A stretch of 64,000 nucleotides of DNA from Paracoccus yibinensis (GTDB lineage: Bacteria; Pseudomonadota; Alphaproteobacteria; Rhodobacterales; Rhodobacteraceae): NCBI RefSeq assembly GCF_030846195.1, contig NZ_JAVCWH010000008.1, positions 31,643 through 95,642 on the forward strand, in the 5' to 3' direction. Below are positions 35,869 through 45,072 of this stretch, piece after piece. The notes below the pieces were generated by a model. That model made no database searches. It saw only the letters and a program-made list of their open reading frames with translations, and was not told where the DNA came from. Each line of letters starts with the position of its first letter. Position 1 is the first letter of the stretch. The position numbers and the translations under genes were made by a program.

Positions 35869-37200
35869 ATGCGCAATATCGACGTAAGCGAGGCCATAGA
35901 TAAGGGCCCGTTCGGAAGTTTTCAGTGGATGGTGGTCGCGCTGTGCGGCACGCTGCTGGTGGTGGACGGATACGACGTGTTCGTCGCGGGCACCGTGCTG
36001 CCAACGCTGATCGCGGAATGGGGCCTGACCAAGCCCCAGGCGGGTGCGTTGCAGGCCTGGGCGCTGTTCGGCATGATGTTCGGCGCGCTGATCCTGGGGC
36101 CGATGGCCGACCGGATCGGGCGCAAGAAGGGCATCGCCATCAGCTTCGTGCTGTTCACCTCGGCCACGGTGCTGACGGGATTTGCCACCTCGCCCGAGCA
36201 GTTCAAGATCTTCCGCTTCATCGCCGGCCTGGGCTGCGGCGGGCTGATGCCGAATGCCGTGGCCCTGATGAACGAATACGCGCCCAAGCGCCTGCGCGGC
36301 ACCATGGTCGCGCTGATGTTCTCGGGCTATTCGGTGGGCGGCATGGTCGCGGCGGGCCTGGGCATCGGGATCATTCCCGGCTTTGGCTGGCAGCCGATGT
36401 TCTTCATCGCCGCGCTGCCCTTGGCGCTGCTGCCGCTGATCCTGTGGAAGCTGCCTGAATCGCTGGGCTTCCTGATCCGCCAGGGCAAGCAGGACGAGGC
36501 CAGGCGCATCTTCGCCCGCATCAACCCGACCGTGCCGCTGGCCGCCGATGACCAGCTGATGTTTACCGAAGCCAAGGGCGCCAAGGCTTCCATCGCCGAA
36601 CTGTTCCGCCATGGCCGCGCCCTGCGCACGCTGATGCTGTGGCTGTCCTTCTTCTGCTGCCTGCTGCTGGTGTATCTGTTGTCCTCCTGGCTGCCCAAGG
36701 TCCTGCAAGAGGCGGGCTATGCCGAACGCGCCAGCCTGTTGTCGCTGTTCAGCCTGAACTTCGGCGGAATGGCGGGGGCGATCCTGGGCGGGCGGATGGG
36801 CGACCGCTTCGGTCTGCCCAAGGTCGTGGTGGGCTTCTTTGCCGCAGCCGCCCTGTCCATCGCAATGATCGGCATGAACCCTGCGCCGGGCCTGCTGTTC
36901 GCCCTGGTCTTCGTGGCGGGCGCCACCACCATCGGCACGCAGATCCTGCTTTATGCAAGCGTGGCCCAGCTCTACAACCTTTCGGTCCGCGGGGCTGGCC
37001 TGGGTTGGGCATCGGGGGTGGGACGCATCGGCGCCATTGTCGGGCCGACCCTGGGCGGTGTGCTGCTGGCGCGCGAACTGCCGCTGGGCCAGAATTTCCT
37101 GATCTTCGCGGTTCCCGCGGCGGTCTCGGCGGTGGCGATGCTGGTCTTCGCCCTTGCCAACCACCGGGTCCGGGAAAACGCGCAGCTTGCCGCGGCCTGA
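35869..37200 (+). CDS. benK: Benzoate:H+ symporter, MFS aromatic acid family
   Basis: Major facilitator of 443 residues with 12 predicted membrane segments. The aromatic-acid symporter motifs are visible: an early acidic residue in helix 1 (VVDGYDVFVAG) and the loop 2-3 motif GPMADRIGRKKG; a second copy in the C-terminal half reads GRMGDRFGLPK. It lies 33 bases after benD behind AAGGGAGGAAAC. Imports benzoate for the enzymes of the same operon; related BenK/PcaK proteins would also take 4-hydroxybenzoate. Confidence 0.92.
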   Translation: MRNIDVSEAIDKGPFGSFQWMVVALCGTLLVVDGYDVFVAGTVLPTLIAEWGLTKPQAGALQAWALFGMMFGALILGPMADRIGRKKGIAISFVLFTSATVLTGFATSPEQFKIFRFIAGLGCGGLMPNAVALMNEYAPKRLRGTMVALMFSGYSVGGMVAAGLGIGIIPGFGWQPMFFIAALPLALLPLILWKLPESLGFLIRQGKQDEARRIFARINPTVPLAADDQLMFTEAKGAKASIAELFRHGRALRTLMLWLSFFCCLLLVYLLSSWLPKVLQEAGYAERASLLSLFSLNFGGMAGAILGGRMGDRFGLPKVVVGFFAAAALSIAMIGMNPAPGLLFALVFVAGATTIGTQILLYASVAQLYNLSVRGAGLGWASGVGRIGAIVGPTLGGVLLARELPLGQNFLIFAVPAAVSAVAMLVFALANHRVRENAQLAAA

Positions 37201-37217
37201 TCCGCACAGAACAATGG

Positions 37218-37240
37218 CGCGCGGCCCTGCTGGCCGCGCG
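37218..37240 (+). repeat. Hairpin between benK and catD
   Basis: CGCGCGGCC (37218-37226) and GGCCGCGCG (37232-37240) are perfect 9-base arms around CTGCT, followed by TCCTTTGCC. Could end part of the transcripts before catD. Confidence 0.6.
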
Positions 37241-37264
37241 TCCTTTGCCATTTGAAAGCCTGCC

Positions 37265-38059
37265 ATGCCCTATCTGGACCTGCCCACCCACCGGCTTCAC
37301 TACCGCATCGACGGGACAGGCGACGACCGGCCCTGGCTGACCTTCTGCAATTCGCTGGGCACCGACCTGCACATGTGGGATGCCCAGGTCGCCGGGCTGG
37401 CGCAGCATTTTCGCATCCTGCGCTATGACCGGCGCGGGCATGGGGGATCGGGGACGCCGCCGCCGCCCTATGCCCTGGCGGATCTGGGCGGGGACGTGGT
37501 GGCGCTGTGGGACGCGCTGTCCATCGAGCGCAGCCATTTCTGCGGCTTGTCCATTGGCGGCCTGACCGGGCAATGGCTGGGCATACACGCCGGCGCGCGG
37601 CTGGACCGCCTTGCGGTCTGCGCCACCGCGGCCCGCATCGGCACACCTGATGGCTGGACTGCCCGCATGACCGATGTGCGCGCCAACGGCCTTGCCGGGC
37701 TTGTCCCCGCCACCGCCGACCGCTGGTTCACCCCCGCGTTCCGCACGGCCCGGCCTGGAGAGGTGGAGGCCATCCTTTCGACCTTTGCCGCAACCTCGGC
37801 CGAGGGTTATGCCGGATGCTGCGCTGCCCTGGCGGAATCGGATCTGCGGGACGATCTGTCGCGGATCACCGTTCCCGTCCTGAGCGTGTCGGGCGACGAT
37901 GACCCGGTCTGCCCCCCATCGGATCTTCAGGCGATCGCCCGAAGCGTCGCTGATGGCCGGCATCGCAGCCTGCCTGGGCGACATCTGGTCAATGTCGAAT
38001 CCCCGGCACCCTTCAACGCGCTTCTTCGGGACTTCCTGACGGCGCCGACACGGGCTTAG
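37265..38059 (+). CDS. catD: 3-oxoadipate enol-lactonase
   Basis: Hydrolyses 3-oxoadipate enol-lactone to 3-oxoadipate, closing the pathway present here. An alpha/beta-hydrolase of 264 residues: RYDRRGHGGSG, nucleophile serine in CGLSIGGLTGQ, acid in SGDDDPVCPP and histidine in PGRHLVNVESP. Equivalent to PcaD of the protocatechuate branch. The CoA-transferase and thiolase that process 3-oxoadipate further are not in the window. Confidence 0.93.
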   Translation: MPYLDLPTHRLHYRIDGTGDDRPWLTFCNSLGTDLHMWDAQVAGLAQHFRILRYDRRGHGGSGTPPPPYALADLGGDVVALWDALSIERSHFCGLSIGGLTGQWLGIHAGARLDRLAVCATAARIGTPDGWTARMTDVRANGLAGLVPATADRWFTPAFRTARPGEVEAILSTFAATSAEGYAGCCAALAESDLRDDLSRITVPVLSVSGDDDPVCPPSDLQAIARSVADGRHRSLPGRHLVNVESPAPFNALLRDFLTAPTRA

Positions 38060-38188
38060 AACAGAATGCTTGATGCTTCGGCCTTCGTCTTCCATTATGG
38101 CGCACCAACCCAAGACCGCTGACGCTGGATCGCAGACATGCCCGGCCAAAGGCCGCCGCGCCTGACATGGAACCAACGAGAGGCCCCG

Positions 38189-38455
38189 ATGCTGAAAAGC
38201 AAGACCCGCCAGACCAGTTGGCGCCTGGCCAATCCGGCCAAGTATTCGGCGCATCTTGCCGTCCAGCAGGCCGTCGCCACGGGCAAGCTTGAAAAGCAGG
38301 CCTGCGAGGTCTGCGGCCGTGAAAAGGTTGATGCGCATCACGACCGCTATGACCAGCCGCTGGAGGTCAGGTGGCTGTGCAGGCGTCACCACATGAAGCT
38401 GCACCATTACGGCGAGGACATGTTTCCGGTCGGCGGCGGATCGCGCGAATCCTGA
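38189..38455 (+). CDS. Small zinc-finger protein, HNH-nuclease-like
   Basis: An 88-residue basic protein of unknown function. From the ATG at 38189 it reads MLKSKTRQTSWRLANPAK, then a Cys-x2-Cys (CEVCGREKVDAHHDRY) and a second Cys with paired His (WLCRRHHMKLHHY), which resembles the metal and ββα core of HNH endonucleases and of small phage proteins of that class. An open frame from 38138 adds 17 unlikely residues. It stands alone between catD and the convergent MgtC-like gene. Nuclease activity is not shown by sequence. Confidence 0.75.
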   Translation: MLKSKTRQTSWRLANPAKYSAHLAVQQAVATGKLEKQACEVCGREKVDAHHDRYDQPLEVRWLCRRHHMKLHHYGEDMFPVGGGSRES

Positions 38456-38465
38456 TCCCGGCCCG

Positions 38466-39197
38466 TCAGGTCAGTTCGTTTTCCAGAGGCACGATCGCCA
38501 GTTCCTGGACGGCGGGGTCATCCCGGATTGCCCGCGCCAGGCGCTCGACATCCGGGGTATTCTGATAGGCAGAAGCCAGCAGCGTATAGCAGCGCAGGCC
38601 GCTTGCCCGGGTCTCGTCGATGGATGCCGGCCCTGCCCGCAGCCCGCCCGAGGCAAGAATGGCGGTCAGCCGGGCACTGTCATAGGAACTGCCGGCATCC
38701 ACGACGACCCGGATCCGAAGGACCGGCTGTGGCGGGGACATCCGGCGCAAGGCCCGCTGAAAGACCAGAACGACCAGGGCGATCGCCGTGGCGATGGTGG
38801 CAAGTTCCAGCAGCCCTGCGCCGAAGATGATGCCCAGGGACGCCGTCAGCCACAGCGATGCGGCCGTCGTCAGGCCATGGACCGAAAGGCCCGACCGGAA
38901 GATCACCCCCGCCCCCAGAAAGCCGATCCCGGTCAGGATGGCATGGGGCATCCGCGCCATGTCCGAAACGATCTGCGTGCCTTCGGGAAAGACCACCGTC
39001 CATTCCCCCATGCGCAGCCCCAAGAGCGTCATCAGTGCCGAAGCGAAGCAGACAAGGATATGCGTGCGCAGGCCCGCTGGCTTGCCCAGGAATTCACGGT
39101 CTGCGCCGATCAGGGCGCCCGCGACGACGCTGCCCAGAAGCGGCGGGACGGTATCCGCGTCCAGCATTGCGGAAACAAGACTGTCGAATGTCATCAT
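38466..39197 (-). CDS. MgtC/SapB-family membrane protein
   Basis: Inner-membrane protein of 243 residues. Four or five hydrophobic helices fill residues 15-150, with the family motifs GALIGADREFLGKPAGLRTH and GIGFLGAGVIFRSG, followed by a soluble ACT-like C-terminal domain (about 160-243). MgtC relatives act in low-Mg2+ growth and membrane energetics. The tandem ATG at 39197 (MMTFDSLV, after GGGGGC) is chosen; 13 upstream residues in frame look unlikely. No clear operon partner. Confidence 0.88.
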   Translation of the reverse strand: MMTFDSLVSAMLDADTVPPLLGSVVAGALIGADREFLGKPAGLRTHILVCFASALMTLLGLRMGEWTVVFPEGTQIVSDMARMPHAILTGIGFLGAGVIFRSGLSVHGLTTAASLWLTASLGIIFGAGLLELATIATAIALVVLVFQRALRRMSPPQPVLRIRVVVDAGSSYDSARLTAILASGGLRAGPASIDETRASGLRCYTLLASAYQNTPDVERLARAIRDDPAVQELAIVPLENELT

Positions 39198-39275
39198 GCC
39201 CCCATGGCTGTCGGACCGCCATGTGACAGGGGACAACTGCCTCGCGCAACAGGGATCTTTCGACGTCGGCGGCCG

Positions 39276-40943
39276 TCAGTTCCCCTTGTCCGCCGGATCC
39301 GCCCGCAGCCAAAGGCTGCCATAGCCCGGCAAATCGAGGCTTGCGGTACCATCGGCGTCCAGGTCAAGGCGCCCCTGCCCCTGGATGCGGGTCAGGCGGC
39401 CCAAGGCCTCGGCCCCTTCCAGACGGGATCGGGACGTGCAGGCGCGCTTGCCCAGGTTGTGCAGAAGCAGGGCCGTGCGGTCCCCCCAGTCATACCGCAG
39501 CGCGAAGATCGCGGCATCGGGAAAGGGAATGAAGCTCCACTCGCCAAAGGCGATCTCGGGCATCTCGCGGCGGCGTCGGATCAGGCCTTCCATCCAGTTG
39601 AGCAGGGAACCCGGATCATGATCCTGCGCCTCGACATTGACGCCCTTCGGTCCCCAACGGGATCCCGACACCACGGGCCGCGACACCTGGTCCTCGGGCG
39701 CGGAGGAGAATCCGCCGTTCGGCCCGTCTGTCCACTGCATAGGGCTGCGAACGCTCTGCCTGCCGGGAATGTCCAGGTTCTCGGCCATGCCGATCTCCTC
39801 GCCATAGAACAGGACGGGCGCGCCAGGCAGTGCGAAGACGATGCTGTAGACCAGGCGGATGCGGTCCTCGTTTCCCTTCAGCATCGTGGGGATCCGGCGG
39901 CGCAACCCGCGGCCAAAAAGCTGCATCTCCTCGTCGGGGCCGAAAGCGCGAAACACCTGCTGGCGCTCGGCCTCGGTCAGCTTGTCCAGGGACCATTCGT
40001 CGTGGTTGCGCGCGAAATGCGCCCAGCCGTCGTCCGGGTGCAGGTCGGGCATGGCGCGCAGGGAATGGACCAGCGGCCCCGCATCCTCGCGCACCAGGGC
40101 AAGGGCCAGGGCCTGGTTCATGTTGAAGTCGAGGGACATGTTCAGCTCTCCCCCGTCCTCGTCGCCATAGAAGCGCCGGACGTCCTGATAGGGCAGGTTC
40201 ACCTCGCCCAGAAGGACTGCATCGCCGCAACGGCGCTGAACGAAGCTGCGCAGGTCGCGCAACCAGTCATGCATGTCCAGTTCAGGCGGCGATGCAAGCC
40301 CCTGCGTTTCCAGAAGGAAGGGTACAGCATCGACCCGAAAGCCCGCCAAGCCCAGCTGCAGCCAGAAGCCCACGATCCTGTGGATCTCTTCGCGGACCTT
40401 CGGATTGCCGATATTCAGGTCAGGCTGGTGGTGGTAGAAGCGGTGCAGGTAATACTGGCCGGTTTCCTCGTGCCATTCCCAGTTGCTGTGCTCCTTGTCG
40501 GGAAAGACAAGATCCGAGGGACCGTCCGGCGGGATGTCGTCGCGCCAGACATACCAGTCGCGATAGGGCGAGTTGCGGTCGGATGCCGCCGAGATGAACC
40601 ACGGATGCCGGTCCGAGGTGTGGTTCACCACCAGATCCGCGATCACCCGGATGCCGCGGTCCTTGGCCATGCGCAGAAAGACGGCCAGATCGCCCAGCGT
40701 CCCCAGCCGAGGATCGACCCCGTAATAATCGGTGATGTCATAGCCGTCGTCCTGGTTCGCCGTGGGATAGAAGGGCATCAGCCAGATGCAGGTCACGCCC
40801 AGACGGGCCAGGTGGTCGATGCGCCGCGTCAGCCCCGCGAAATCGCCGATGCCGTCGCCGTTGCTGTCCTGGAAGGTCTCGACATCGAGGCAGTAGAAGA
40901 CGGCGTTCTTCCACCAGACATCGCCGGTGCGGCTGATATCCAT
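39276..40943 (-). CDS. GH13 alpha-amylase-family enzyme, trehalose-synthase-like
   Basis: Probably interconverts maltose and trehalose or hydrolyses small alpha-glucosides. The 555 residues start MDISRTGDVWWKNAVFYCLDVETF, typical of TreS, and show all GH13 regions: VIADLVVNHTS, GFRVDAVPF with nucleophile Asp205, LLGEVN with acid/base Glu247, and FARNHDEW with Asp315. A C-terminal beta domain (about 470-555) completes the core. There is no maltokinase domain and no glg gene nearby. TreS is often in stress and compatible-solute loci, as the neighbours here suggest. Alpha-glucosidase is the alternative. Confidence 0.87.
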   Translation of the reverse strand: MDISRTGDVWWKNAVFYCLDVETFQDSNGDGIGDFAGLTRRIDHLARLGVTCIWLMPFYPTANQDDGYDITDYYGVDPRLGTLGDLAVFLRMAKDRGIRVIADLVVNHTSDRHPWFISAASDRNSPYRDWYVWRDDIPPDGPSDLVFPDKEHSNWEWHEETGQYYLHRFYHHQPDLNIGNPKVREEIHRIVGFWLQLGLAGFRVDAVPFLLETQGLASPPELDMHDWLRDLRSFVQRRCGDAVLLGEVNLPYQDVRRFYGDEDGGELNMSLDFNMNQALALALVREDAGPLVHSLRAMPDLHPDDGWAHFARNHDEWSLDKLTEAERQQVFRAFGPDEEMQLFGRGLRRRIPTMLKGNEDRIRLVYSIVFALPGAPVLFYGEEIGMAENLDIPGRQSVRSPMQWTDGPNGGFSSAPEDQVSRPVVSGSRWGPKGVNVEAQDHDPGSLLNWMEGLIRRRREMPEIAFGEWSFIPFPDAAIFALRYDWGDRTALLLHNLGKRACTSRSRLEGAEALGRLTRIQGQGRLDLDADGTASLDLPGYGSLWLRADPADKGN

Positions 40944-41111
40944 GCAGGGCTCCTTTCCGTAGGGCGGCCATGGGCGCGGTATCGGCGCGCGGCCTTGCCG
41001 GTCGAACGCCAGGGCACCTGCATCGGTTCACGCAAGAGCGCGGGCGCGCGGATGGGGCGAACCCGTGCCCCGCCCGCGCGTTGAGACGCAGCGCAGGAAA
41101 AGGAGAAGGGC

Positions 41112-42128
41112 ATGGCGGATATCGGCGGGACGCCGCGCGTCGCAGTGATCACGGGCGCCTCGGCCGGGGTCGGCAGGGCAGTGGCGCAGGAATTCGCGGC
41201 CCATGGCTGGCGCCTGGGGCTGATCGCGCGGGGCCGGGCGGGACTGGAGGGGGCGCGGGCCGATGTGGACGCAGCGGGCGGCGCGGCCCTGGTCCTGCCC
41301 GCCGATGTCGCGGATGCGGCCGCGCTTGAGGATGCGGCCCAGACGGTCGTGGACAGGTGGGGTCGCATCGACCTGTGGATCAACGCCGCCATGGCGACGG
41401 TCCTGGCCCCCGTGTCCCAGGTCACGCCCGACGAATTCCGCCGCGTGACCGAGGTGACCTATCTGGGCCAGGTCTTCGGCACCCAGGCCGCCCTGCGTCA
41501 CATGCGCCCCCAGGGGCAGGGCACCATCGTCAGCATCGGGTCCGCCCTGGCCTATCGCGGCATCCCGCTGCAGGCGCCCTATTGCGCGGCCAAGTTCGCC
41601 ACGCGCGGTTTCATGGATTCCCTGCGGACCGAGCTTCTGCACGAGAACAGCCCGATCCGCCTGACCGAGATTCACCTGCCCGCCGTCAATACGCCCCAGT
41701 TCGACTGGGCGCGCAACAAGATGCCGCACAAGGCCCAGCCCGTGCCGCCGATCCACAGCCCCGAGGCGATCGCACGCGCGGTCTATCGCGCGGCGCTTGA
41801 TGCGCCCAGAGAGGTCTGGCTGGCCGGTTCGGCGGTCAAGGCGATCCTGGGCGATGCCGCGGCCCCTGCCCTGGTGGACCGCATCCTGTCCAGCCAGGGA
41901 TATTCCGGCCAGCAGACCGAGGAAGCGGCAAGCCCGCGCCCGGACAACCTGTTCGCGCCGATGGACGAGGATCGGGATCACGGCGCCTCGGGCCGGTTTG
42001 GCGACGATGCGCGGCCCACGGTCTCGGCCTATCGCCCGGCCCGGCTGCGCGCGGGCGCCGCAGTCATCGCCTGCGCGGCGGGTTACGGTATCCTTCGGAC
42101 CCTGCTAGATCGTAGGGATCGGTCCTGA
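41112..42128 (+). CDS. SDR-family oxidoreductase with C-terminal membrane helix
   Basis: Short-chain dehydrogenase of 338 residues, longer than the usual 250. NAD(P) motif TGASAGVGRA (about residues 15-24), NAAMA in place of NNAG, catalytic YCAAK. The extra 90 residues end in a hydrophobic segment (AAVIACAAGYGILRTLL) followed by basic residues, which would anchor it in the inner membrane. Runs alone to the right, divergent from the GH13 gene. Substrate unknown. Confidence 0.88.
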   Translation: MADIGGTPRVAVITGASAGVGRAVAQEFAAHGWRLGLIARGRAGLEGARADVDAAGGAALVLPADVADAAALEDAAQTVVDRWGRIDLWINAAMATVLAPVSQVTPDEFRRVTEVTYLGQVFGTQAALRHMRPQGQGTIVSIGSALAYRGIPLQAPYCAAKFATRGFMDSLRTELLHENSPIRLTEIHLPAVNTPQFDWARNKMPHKAQPVPPIHSPEAIARAVYRAALDAPREVWLAGSAVKAILGDAAAPALVDRILSSQGYSGQQTEEAASPRPDNLFAPMDEDRDHGASGRFGDDARPTVSAYRPARLRAGAAVIACAAGYGILRTLLDRRDRS

Positions 42129-42173
42129 ATACAGCGACTTCCCATGGAGGAAGGGCGGCACGACGTGAAGGCT

Positions 42174-43541
42174 TCAGATCGCAGGCGCGCGCGCGATACA
42201 GTCGGTCGCGGCCTCGTATTCCCGGCCCAGGTTCAGGATTACGGCATCCCGGCCGCGATGCCCGATCAGTTGCAGGCCCATGGGCGAAGGACCGAAGCCC
42301 GCCGGGACCGACAACGCCGGCAGCCCGGTCAGGGACGCAGGCACCACCACCTCCATCCATCGGTGATAGCTGTCCATGGCCGTCCCGGCGATGTCCTTGG
42401 GCCAGTGCCAGTCGGCATCGAAGGCGAAAAGCTGCGCGGATGGCAGGGCCAGCACATCAACCTCCATCTCGGCCGTGCGGCGGAACCAGTCGGATCGGAT
42501 AGTGCTGGCGCGGCGGATCTCGGCGGCTGACAGGGACAGGCCGCGTTCGATCTCCCACCGCAGCTCGGGCTTGACCTTGTCGGGCGCGCTGCGCAGCAGG
42601 GGTTCAAGGTTGCCGGCGATGGTCCAGCTTCGCAGCGTGGTCCAGGCTTGCCACAGCGCCTCGGCGGGGAACGGCGGTGCGAGGGGCGTCACCTCGTGGC
42701 CCAGATGCACGAAGACGCGCAGCGCGGATTCACACAGGTCAAGGACGCCCGGCTCCATCGCATAGGCGCCGCCCCAATCGCCCAGCCAGCCGATCCGCAG
42801 CTTGCGGGCCGGCGGCTGCGGGCGGTAAGGCCCGCTGGAATGGGGATGGCGCGGGTCGTGTTCGGACTGGATGGCCAGCAGCAGTTCCAGGTCGCGGACC
42901 GACCGCGCCATGGGACCGTCGGTGGACAATTGCGCAAGGAACAGATCGCCCGGCCCACCCCCCGCCACAAGGCCATAGCTGGGACGGAAGCCTAGCACGT
43001 TGTTCCAGCCCGCCGGGTTTCGCAGCGATCCCATCATGTCCGACCCATCGGCAAGCGCCACCATCCGGGCCGCAAGCGCCGCGCCCGCGCCGCCGCTGGA
43101 TCCGCCCGCCGAGCGCGCGAGGTCATAGGGGTTGCGCGTCACGCCATAAACGGGGTTGTAGCTGTGCGATCCCAGTCCGAATTCGGGCGTGTTGGTCTTG
43201 CCGATGACGACCGCCCCTGCCCTGCGCAGCCGCGCGACCATCGGGCTGTCCACCGCCGGCACATGGTCGCGAAATGCAGGGGATCCATAGGTGGTCGCGA
43301 TCCCCGCCGTGTCCGCCAGATCCTTGATCGCCATCGGCAGGCCCTGCAGCGGGCCGGGCGGCGCGGTCTCGGCTTCGGCCAGAAGCGTGTCGCGGTCGCG
43401 CAGCGCCACGACGGCGTTGACGGCGGGGTTCACCCGCTCGATCCGGTCCAGCGTTTCCGCCATCAGCTCGCGAGGGGTGATGTCGCCTGCACGCAGGGCG
43501 GCAATTTGATGTGTCGCGTCATGTTCGATCATGCGCAGCAT
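42174..43541 (-). CDS. Amidase, amidase-signature family
   Basis: Hydrolyses an amide or related C-N bond. The 455 residues contain the Ser-cisSer-Lys triad: Lys73 (MAIKDLADTAG), Ser148 (SAGGSSGGAGAALA) and Ser172 (DGSDMMGSLRNPAGWNN). The DMMGSLR variant and length fit the aryl-acylamidase and general amidase groups rather than GatA, since no gatB or gatC is adjacent. ATG at 43541 or 43532. On the same strand as, but separated from, the operon at 45.5-52.4 kb. Confidence 0.9.
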   Translation of the reverse strand: MLRMIEHDATHQIAALRAGDITPRELMAETLDRIERVNPAVNAVVALRDRDTLLAEAETAPPGPLQGLPMAIKDLADTAGIATTYGSPAFRDHVPAVDSPMVARLRRAGAVVIGKTNTPEFGLGSHSYNPVYGVTRNPYDLARSAGGSSGGAGAALAARMVALADGSDMMGSLRNPAGWNNVLGFRPSYGLVAGGGPGDLFLAQLSTDGPMARSVRDLELLLAIQSEHDPRHPHSSGPYRPQPPARKLRIGWLGDWGGAYAMEPGVLDLCESALRVFVHLGHEVTPLAPPFPAEALWQAWTTLRSWTIAGNLEPLLRSAPDKVKPELRWEIERGLSLSAAEIRRASTIRSDWFRRTAEMEVDVLALPSAQLFAFDADWHWPKDIAGTAMDSYHRWMEVVVPASLTGLPALSVPAGFGPSPMGLQLIGHRGRDAVILNLGREYEAATDCIARAPAI

Positions 43542-43708
43542 TCATCGCTGCCGCGCCAGCGGGGTCAAGGTGTCGCGCCGCCTGGGCGCCCGCCGGCTGG
43601 AAACGGCCCTTGTGGGAACGCGCCGCATCACCGTGCCACCGTACGGAAAACCCCTGTCATGGCGCCGTTCCTGCCCGTATCATCCCCCTCGACAGCTTGG
43701 AGAAAGAC

Positions 43709-44998
43709 ATGGAATTCATCGCAAGGGCGACTGCGGTGGTGGGCGGCGCGGTCGCGCTGTTTCGCCGGATCGGGGCACCGGGACATCAGGCCATGGGGCC
43801 AAGCCCGCAGATCCCCGAGGCCAAGGCGCAGGGGATCATGACCCTGAAGATGCCCGTGGCGCGGGGCTGGAAGGACGGGCACGTCCCCACCTGCGCGCCG
43901 GGCCTTTCGGTCAACGCCTTTGCCACCGGCCTCGACCATCCCCGCTGGATCGAGGTTCTGCCGAACGGCGACGTGCTTGTGGCGGAATCCAAGGAACAGG
44001 CGGGCCCGCCCAGGACGCTGATGGACCATGCCGCGCAGGCTACCATGCGCCGGGCCAAGGCCATCGGGGACAGCGCCAACCGCGTGTCCCTGCTGCGCGA
44101 CGCCAATGGCGACGGGGTGGCCGAAGTGCGCGAGGTGTTCGTGCAGGACCAGAACCAGCCCTTCGGCATGGCGCTGATCGGAAACCGCTTCTACCTGGGC
44201 AATACCGACGGCATCGTGGTCTTTGACTACACGCCCGGCGCGACCTCGCTGTCGGGGGCGGGCCGGAAGCTGGTCAGCTTCAAGCCGCACGGGCACTGGA
44301 CGCGCAGCCTGATCGTCTCGCCGGACGGGAGCAAGGTCTATGCGGGCGTGGGATCGCTGTCCAATATCGGCGACATGGGCATGGAAGCCGAGGAAGGCCG
44401 CGCAGCGATCTGGGAACTGGACGTGGCCAGCGAGAAAGCACGCATCTTCGCGTCGGGTCTGCGCAATGCCGTGGGCATGGCATGGGAGCCGTCAACCGGC
44501 ACGCTGTGGACGGTGGTCAACGAACGCGATGGCCTGGGCGACGAGACGCCGCCGGACTACCTGACCTCGGTCCGGGAGGGCGGCTTCTACGGCTGGCCCT
44601 ATTCCTATTGGGGCGGCACAGTGGACGACCGGGTCTCGCAGGACCCGTCCCTGGTCGCGCGCGCGATCACGCCCGATTATGCCCTGGGCGGGCATACCGC
44701 GTCCCTGGGCCTGTGCTGGATGCCTGCAGGAACGCTGCCGGGCTTTGGCGACGGCATGGTGATCGGGCAGCACGGGTCCTGGAACCGGTCCAAGCTCAGC
44801 GGCTACAGGCTGATCTTCGTGCCCTTCGCCAATGGCGCGCCCAGCGGCCCGCCGCGCGACATCCTGACCGGCTTTCTGTCCGAGGACGAGAAGATCGCCT
44901 ATGGCCGGCCGGTCGGCGTGGCGATTGGCCCCGACGGCAGATCGCTGCTGATGGCGGACGATGTGGGCGACGTGATCTGGCGGGTGACGGGGGCCTGA
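43709..44998 (+). CDS. Sorbosone/aldose sugar dehydrogenase-type beta-propeller protein
   Basis: Soluble-glucose-dehydrogenase-like protein of 429 residues, expected in the periplasm and probably PQQ-linked. From the ATG at 43709 (GGAGAAAG just before) the first 25 residues (MEFIARATAVVGGAVALFRR) act as a signal or anchor. Propeller blades follow with LDHPRWIEVLPNGDVLVAES, NQPFGMALIGNRFYLGNTDG, SPDGSKVYAGVGS and ASGLRNAVGMAWEPSTGTLW. No PQQ synthesis genes are present. Substrate sugar unknown. Confidence 0.85.
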   Translation: MEFIARATAVVGGAVALFRRIGAPGHQAMGPSPQIPEAKAQGIMTLKMPVARGWKDGHVPTCAPGLSVNAFATGLDHPRWIEVLPNGDVLVAESKEQAGPPRTLMDHAAQATMRRAKAIGDSANRVSLLRDANGDGVAEVREVFVQDQNQPFGMALIGNRFYLGNTDGIVVFDYTPGATSLSGAGRKLVSFKPHGHWTRSLIVSPDGSKVYAGVGSLSNIGDMGMEAEEGRAAIWELDVASEKARIFASGLRNAVGMAWEPSTGTLWTVVNERDGLGDETPPDYLTSVREGGFYGWPYSYWGGTVDDRVSQDPSLVARAITPDYALGGHTASLGLCWMPAGTLPGFGDGMVIGQHGSWNRSKLSGYRLIFVPFANGAPSGPPRDILTGFLSEDEKIAYGRPVGVAIGPDGRSLLMADDVGDVIWRVTGA

Positions 44999-45072
44999 CC
45001 CCGCAGCCCCGTGCAGGGGAATGAAACAAATCCCGCTGCCAGTCGTTCCTTCCGACGAACAGGAGGAACATC

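Noticed and set aside
35008..37266. Long open frame on the minus strand opposite benD and benK
   Set aside because: Composition is that of an antisense shadow; the + strand encodes complete SDR and MFS proteins.
42174..43541. gatA of the tRNA amidotransferase
   Set aside because: No gatB or gatC nearby, and the DMMGSLR variant around the nucleophile fits general amidases.
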